Positions 59,222 through 64,000 of a stretch of 64,000 nucleotides of DNA are shown here, piece by piece. The notes under the pieces were generated by a model. The model was given only the letters and a program-made list of their open reading frames with translations. It did not search any database and was not told the origin of the DNA. Both the position numbers and the translations under genes were made by a program. Numbering within the stretch: the stretch's first letter is position 1; each line of letters opens with the position of its first letter. The stretch covers positions 35,260,929 to 35,324,928 of the forward strand of contig OY743190.1 of the NCBI GenBank assembly GCA_963555705.1, given 5' to 3'. The stretch comes from Ligustrum vulgare (lineage: Eukaryota > Streptophyta > Magnoliopsida > Lamiales > Oleaceae).

Positions 59222-59246
59222 CCTAATAATCTCAATTTTAGTAGTG
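59222..59246 (-). repeat. Right terminal inverted repeat of the CACTA element
   Basis: Ends TCTCAATTTTAGTAGTG, the exact inverse of 49209-49233, followed by TTG. Confidence 0.92.
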
Positions 59247-59878
59247 TTGGTGGAAAGTCATATAGAAGTTTTAATTTATTTGAAGTGTTTAAGGAAGGGT
59301 CTATTCGACATCAAATAAGGCTTTTAATTTAATTGACGTAGCATCAACAAAAAATAAACAAGAATATTTAGTATTACTTCAAGTAATGTAATCAATTAAA
59401 TAAACCGATTATCAGTTCATAGTTGGGAAGATATGGATTTCCATATTGAGTACTTCAAAGAGCTATTAAAAATTCGTTCTTACGTTAAAAAATAATAGAC
59501 CAAAATTAATCTGTAAACTTATTTGTTAAAACAAAAAGAATTAAACTTATAATCATATATAATGTAATATTGTATACATATGTTGACGTGGGCACGCATT
59601 GCACGTCTATTTTTGGGACACACATTTCCTTACTTTTGTTCTCCATCTTGACTATTTGAGAGCACTTTCATGTAGAGATCTAAATGTTCTTCAAAATGGT
59701 ATATTGTATTCACGTATTCGATTTGCCCATGTACCCCAAATATTTAATAAAGAAGGTCGACACTTTCGGAATGCTAGTATGAAATAACCTATTTTGACGA
59801 GCCGTAACTTTTGTTATGGTTGATCGTAGTTTGAAAGCTTATACAATATCTCAAGTCGTAACGGGTGTTATTTTAAAT

Positions 59879-60132
59879 CACTATTTGTTATTGTCATTTT
59901 GATAAGATAATTTTCTGTGGAGAACTTAGGCAGTTGAAACTTATATACATATTGCATTTTTAGATCCTCGCAAACGAAAATTCAAATTAGAAGTTGAAAC
60001 TTATTTTGACAATTTGTTATTGTCATTTGATAAGATAATTTTCTCAACATTAAGGGGAGGACTTAGGAAGTCGAAACTTTTATACATATTGCATATTCCT
60101 CGCAAACGAAAATTCAGATTAGAAGTTCGAAA
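59879..60132. repeat. Tandem duplication of about 125 bp
   Basis: Two adjacent copies (59879-60003 and 60007-60132) share TTTGTTATTGTCATTT, GATAAGATAATTTTCT, ATACATATTGCAT and CCTCGCAAACGAAAATTCA. The surrounding sequence (59600-60205) has short open frames that I do not recognise. Confidence 0.75.
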
Positions 60133-60578
60133 GATAACTCATTTAAATACATTTACTGTTATAAAAAATGAACTTACCTTGAGAGGTTGGAGACGAAATC
60201 ATTGAATGCCACTTGAAGAATCATAAGTCAAAACACATGGAAACACTACTTGAAATCATGATATGAATGGAATCACGCCAAACTAAGGAATCAAACGAGA
60301 GGCTTGAATACGTGATTACACGTTGTCCTAAAAGTACATTTGCTCCCTCTCGTTCGAGATGCTTAAAGGGTTAGATAGCAAATGCTTTAGCGGATTAATC
60401 AAGCCTTCAAACCATGTATTTATTAAGTACTAATAATCCATGGAAAAGGAACAAAAAATAATTGGAAAATGAGTATTTGTTTTGGTGGAAAATGGCTTCT
60501 ATATATTTTATGGATGTTCTCACTCATATTCTATATATATAATTGATCAATATAACATCCTTTATATAGAGATTAATC

Positions 60579-61004
60579 TAGGGATGGCAAAACGGCTCGA
60601 GCCGCTCGGGCTCGGCTCGAAAAAAGCTCGGGCTAAGCTCGGCTCGCGGCTCGAGATTTCGAGACAAAGCTCGAGCCGAGCTTTTTTTTTAGAGACGGGC
60701 TTTGGCTCGGCTCGGCTCGAGCCAAAAAAAGCCCGCTAAAAAAGCTCGATGGGAGCTTGAATAATGAATTTCGACCACGAGTTCGGCTCAACTTGCTATA
60801 TATACACATTTTCAATAAAAAATTTATGAATTTTTGCTATAAAAATAAGAAAAAAAGTAAAAGCTCGGGACTTGGCTTGGCTCGGCTCGGAAAAAGCTCG
60901 AGTCGAGCATTATTTTTGGGGACGAGATTTAGCTCGGCTCGGGCCAAAAAAAGCTCGACCCAAGTTCGAGCCTTGATCTTCGGCTCGGCTCGTTGACATC
61001 CCTA
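60579..61004. mobile_element. hAT-type MITE rich in GGCTCG repeats
   Basis: A 426-bp element starting TAGGGATGGCAAAACGG and ending TTGACATCCCTA, flanked by a perfect 8-bp duplication GATTAATC (60571-60578 and 61005-61012). The TAGGGATG termini and 8-bp TSD fit hAT. The interior is built from many copies of GGCTCG, AAGCTCG and CTCGAGCC, while its centre (60780-60860) is AT-rich. Confidence 0.9.
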
Positions 61005-61048
61005 GATTAATCCACCTTTTACGAAAGTACACACCTCTTAGACAAAAG

Positions 61049-61250
61049 GGCACCTTTTGGTACAAAAAACCAACTTAGGCACCAAAAGGTGCCTTTCGGA
61101 ACCACCACGCGATCGCCGGTACAAGGCTCACGCGATCGCGTGATGCCTCTTTATTTTGAACAGATTCAAATCCGTCCAACCACGCGATCGCCGGACCACC
61201 AACCACGCGATCGCGTGGTTCTTCATTCTGGCCGGACCTTTAGGTCCGGT
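61049..61250. repeat. GC-rich palindrome cluster in the copia LTR
   Basis: A 13-bp hairpin GGCACCTTTTGGT/ACCAAAAGGTGCC (61049-61093) is followed by four GCGATCGC octamers (61109, 61132, 61184, 61207). Two are centres of longer perfect palindromes (16 bp at 61128-61143; 20 bp at 61201-61220). A hairpin CCGGACC-TTTA-GGTCCGG closes the cluster (61232-61249). Confidence 0.9.
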
Positions 61251-61403
61251 CCGGACCAGTTGTATTTGGTTCGGTTTTTTCTTATTCTTTTGTCTTCCTT
61301 ATCAATACCTCTTTGTATTGATTCAATTGGGTACTTCATCTTATCATCTTTAAATATTTGAACAATCATTTGGAAACACAATTTTCCAACAATCCCCCAC
61401 TTG

Positions 61404-64000
61404 TTCAAATATTTTTACCAACTCATTTTATAACGGTGTTATGCATAAAGTAAGGTATCTTTCGATTTAAACCTTAACTTAGTGTAAATGTCGCAAAGTA
61501 TTATCGAAATCCCGGGTAGCCTTAGCTTTGAACCCGTTATTCCATGTGATAATACCGGCAACATCACACACACAACACTCAAAGTCTTTTGTTCCACACA
61601 AGTTTTTTGCTTTAGCGCGTTAATGGCCTTGGGCCTATCCGATTCGTGAACTTTTCAGAAAGTAACTCCAAACTTTCCTTGAAGCGGCACCACTTCTAAG
61701 TTCATATAGGTGAAGTTCTTCCAGCATCTTTGTTACATTTAGAGATACTTGTAATTCTGAGCTTCATTAAGAGTTTTAAAACTCAGCCCTCCAACTGTAA
61801 CAACCAACACTTTTAATCTAGAATGAGGTATGTTTTGATAAAGTGTTGAAACTATCCACATATCGAATGACTTGTTGTTACCCTTTGAACCCGTGAATTA
61901 CTCTTTTCGTAATGACAGGTAGGGTTGCCGTCATTGGCGGATCTTTTATAAAGGAGTTTCACCTCATCCTACTCGATTATGTTCTTATGATTTTACATAA
62001 GATATAAAGTCATGTTTTAACTTAACTTTTTCACAAGTTATTGAATCATTCTTTGATTCAATTTATGTCTAGACTTCTTTAGAATATTTAAACGTGATCA
62101 CTTCTCAATTATTTGACAACACTTTGTCAAATATTTCACAATATTTTGTAGTCTATTTTGTGCACTTTATAGACTTCAAAATAATATTACTTTAAACTAT
62201 ATTTAAAGTTTAATTGTACTACCCCGCACTTATAGGGTAGACTCAAAAAACTATTCTTTCACTCAATGAAAGAATCTAACTTTAGATTACAATTTATTTA
62301 CTTCATAAAATAAATTGTTTTTCGCAATTCTTTCACTCAATTGAAAGAAATAGAATCGTAATTCTATGAACACAATTGTTCTATCAATAATTTAATTGTC
62401 TCCTCAATGAGTACAATAAATATTTTACAATATTTGTTTGAGTGTTACCCCCACACTTTGGGATAATCTTCAAATTTCTCAATTTCATTTAAGTGAATGA
62501 TTCTCTTTGTGAACTACAATGTTCATAAATAATTCATATTCACTTGTATGTTTCATATTATTACTCTCCATTAGTAATAATGTTTTTCACATATATATGA
62601 TATCAACCATTGATATCAATATCAATTAGATAGACTCATTCTATCATATCATCTTGCATATTTTCTCAAATTATATAATAATCAAACTGGATTATACACA
62701 ATAGTATGAAATAAGATGATAACAATTTGAACAAAATTTTCATAAAATATATTTATGTAGAGTAAATAAACTTCTATTTGTTCAAATTTCTCAAACAAGA
62801 CAAATTGATAATAAATACTTCACATAAATATTTGCAAATGATTCACATGTTTTAAGACAAAAATAATTTATTGTTGCGTGATAAATGTTTATCATTTGCC
62901 TCATATCAATGCCTTATAATTATCTCATATACCAAATCAATTTAGTATGTTGCAATTTATACTATGAATAAATGTAGCATATATTTATTCCTCAAAGAGT
63001 CCAAGCAAATGAAATTTACACGATTCAACATTTATATCATGTTGTTATAAAGAGTAACATACTTATCATAATGAGAATTTTAAGAAAACCACTAAGGTTA
63101 TTAAAATCTCATGCATTCATGAAACTCTACTTTCATAAATTTTCAAATAAATCAGCAATATGCTATAATCAAGTTAGATTATCACATAATCAATGCACCA
63201 ATAATATTATTAAATATGGTATTTAATAACTAAATCCAATTTCAATGATATGTTATATGTCAAAATAAGGTATAACAATATAGTATTCTATATTGCAAAT
63301 TTTACATGCATTACATGCATAGAATATATTATATAAATTTATAATGCATAACAACTTACTTACCTTTGTCACTGCACTCCATGATTTTTCTTCCTCCACT
63401 GCTTGTATTCATCCCTTCGCAACTTTTAAAAGTCTCTTTCAAGACTTAATCATATTACCCCCACATTTGAGGTATAACAAAATTAATTTTAATATTCTTT
63501 TTCGCAAAAAGAATACTTTTTGTCAAATGTATTTTAGTTATTACACTTAATCACTTCTTCAATTGACAACAATATTGTCAAATACATAAAGTGACTCAAT
63601 CACTTCATTAATTTATACTTCTCTCTTTTAGAAGTATAGATAATTTTGTTTATGTGATCCAACTTAATCACTTGTTTGCATTTTAATATCCTTTAAACTT
63701 GTCAAAGTTTCTGCTAGGATATTTGATCACAATCACAATATAATTTCACTAATTTCGGAAATTATAATTTGAATCTTTTGCCAAAATGTCACTCTACATT
63801 TTAGGCTAAATTCAACTTTTATGTATAATCTTTCAACTCAATTGAAAGAAATATTTTGTAATAAAACCTCAATTGTTTTATTGATATTTGCAAAAGATTA
63901 TTGTCTCCACTATGAGCACAATATAATTTGCTTTTGTAACACGCCTTATCCCCACATATTTGGAATAAGCACAAGTTTCATAAAAAATTTTTTTACTTCA
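61404..64000 (-). mobile_element. Interior (3' non-coding part) of a copia element, continuing beyond the window
   Basis: It lies upstream of the polypurine tract on the minus strand and holds no gag-pol ORF. It is probably the long untranslated or env-like region found before the 3' LTR in some copia lineages. A hairpin array dominates it from about 61984 on. Confidence 0.45.
61984..63960. repeat. Dense array of short perfect hairpins
   Basis: At least 25 short inverted repeats (stem 6-13 bp, loop mostly 3-9 nt) follow one another with little space. Examples with 8-bp or longer stems: 62040-62062, 62111-62132, 62143-62182 (13 pairs with one mismatch), 62189-62209, 62253-62275, 62289-62318 (11 bp), 62328-62349, 62557-62581, 62599-62617, 62966-62990, 63207-63229 (10 bp), 63276-63295 and 63494-63514. 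Stem sequences differ from hairpin to hairpin, so it is not a simple tandem repeat. Confidence 0.8.

Larger units (their letters stand above)
49209..59246. mobile_element. 10-kb CACTA (En/Spm-type) transposon with nested insertions
   Basis: It starts CACTACTAAAATTGAGATTA and its last 25 bp are the exact reverse complement of its first 25. It is flanked by the 3-bp duplication TTG at 49206-49208 and 59247-59249. Subterminal words such as GGGGCATTTA, GGAGCATTTA and AAATGCCTTTA repeat near both ends (to about 49330 and from about 58970). No transposase ORF is visible, so it is non-autonomous. Most of the interior (49409-56557) consists of Helitron-like copies, and 56558-58950 is unassigned non-coding DNA. 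Confidence 0.88.
60200..61391 (-). repeat. Ty1/copia 3' LTR (minus strand), containing a hAT MITE
   Basis: On the minus strand the LTR starts TGTTGGAAAATTGTGTTTCC at 61391, just after the polypurine tract CAAGTGGGGGAT (61392-61403). It has a TATA box (CTATATAAAGGATG) near 60556-60568. It is interrupted by a hAT MITE (60579-61004). The lower limit is not certain; 60200 is approximate. GCGATCGC palindromes lie in its first 300 bp. Confidence 0.6.

Noticed and set aside
59599..60205. Short plus-strand frames (FNKEGRHFRNASMK; KIIFSTLRGGLRKSK)
   Set aside because: They hint at an old transposon-derived coding region, but I cannot name the family and the tandem duplication breaks any longer frame.
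61109..61214. Cyanobacterial or organellar origin because of HIP1-like GCGATCGC octamers
   Set aside because: The octamers lie in a copia LTR with a polypurine tract next to it; surrounding sequence is plant repeat DNA with no bacterial gene.

Overview
The window looks like AT-rich nuclear DNA of a flowering plant, very probably a eudicot. It has one complete nuclear photosynthesis gene (PSB27), a spliced exopolygalacturonase gene, and otherwise layers of plant transposable elements: Ty3/gypsy, Ty1/copia, CACTA, Helitron, hAT and Harbinger MITEs, and tRNA-derived SINEs. Species cannot be read from the sequence. Only two host genes appear intact: PSB27 (33235-33750, minus, single exon) and a three-exon pollen-type exopolygalacturonase (47200-48879, minus). 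Everything else is mobile, broken or anonymous.

Layout. 1-8340: a young, complete, non-autonomous LTR retrotransposon (1025-7748, TSD TGTTG, tRNA-Asp PBS) carrying only a gag-derived ORF, inserted into an older LTR-like sequence. 8340-12306: copia LTR and pol remnants (minus) and a Harbinger-type MITE. 12312-19965: a decayed Tat-lineage Ty3/gypsy element (minus) with dual RNase H and an antisense extra ORF (PF04195 type) that has its own TATA box; its 5' side is fused to a PPR-like gene fragment (to 20690). 20727-26984: a second, older, 3'-truncated relative of the first retrotransposon. 26985-33000: copia debris around a two-part pseudogene in which a cysteine-rich ORF, resembling plant-virus nucleic-acid-binding proteins, is joined by a plausible phase-0 intron to an intronless LOG (cytokinin-activating enzyme) sequence. 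33235-33840: PSB27 and its promoter. 36090-41760: a decayed Del/Tekay-like chromovirus interrupted by a solo LTR (38902-40496, TSD GTAGG). 41900-48880: locally duplicated DNA, a truncated polygalacturonase copy, two SINEs, a Helitron remnant and the intact polygalacturonase gene. 49209-59246: a 10-kb CACTA element with perfect 25-bp terminal repeats and TSD TTG, filled with head-to-tail Helitron copies. 59250-64000: a copia element (minus) whose LTR holds a hAT MITE and a cluster of GCGATCGC palindromes, and whose internal region is a dense array of short hairpins.

The most unusual signals are the hairpin array (61984-63960), the cysteine-rich/LOG chimera (29790-31225), and the set of three related LTR families that share a novel ORF domain and RNA-like hairpins supported by covariation (elements at 1025, 20727 and 38902).
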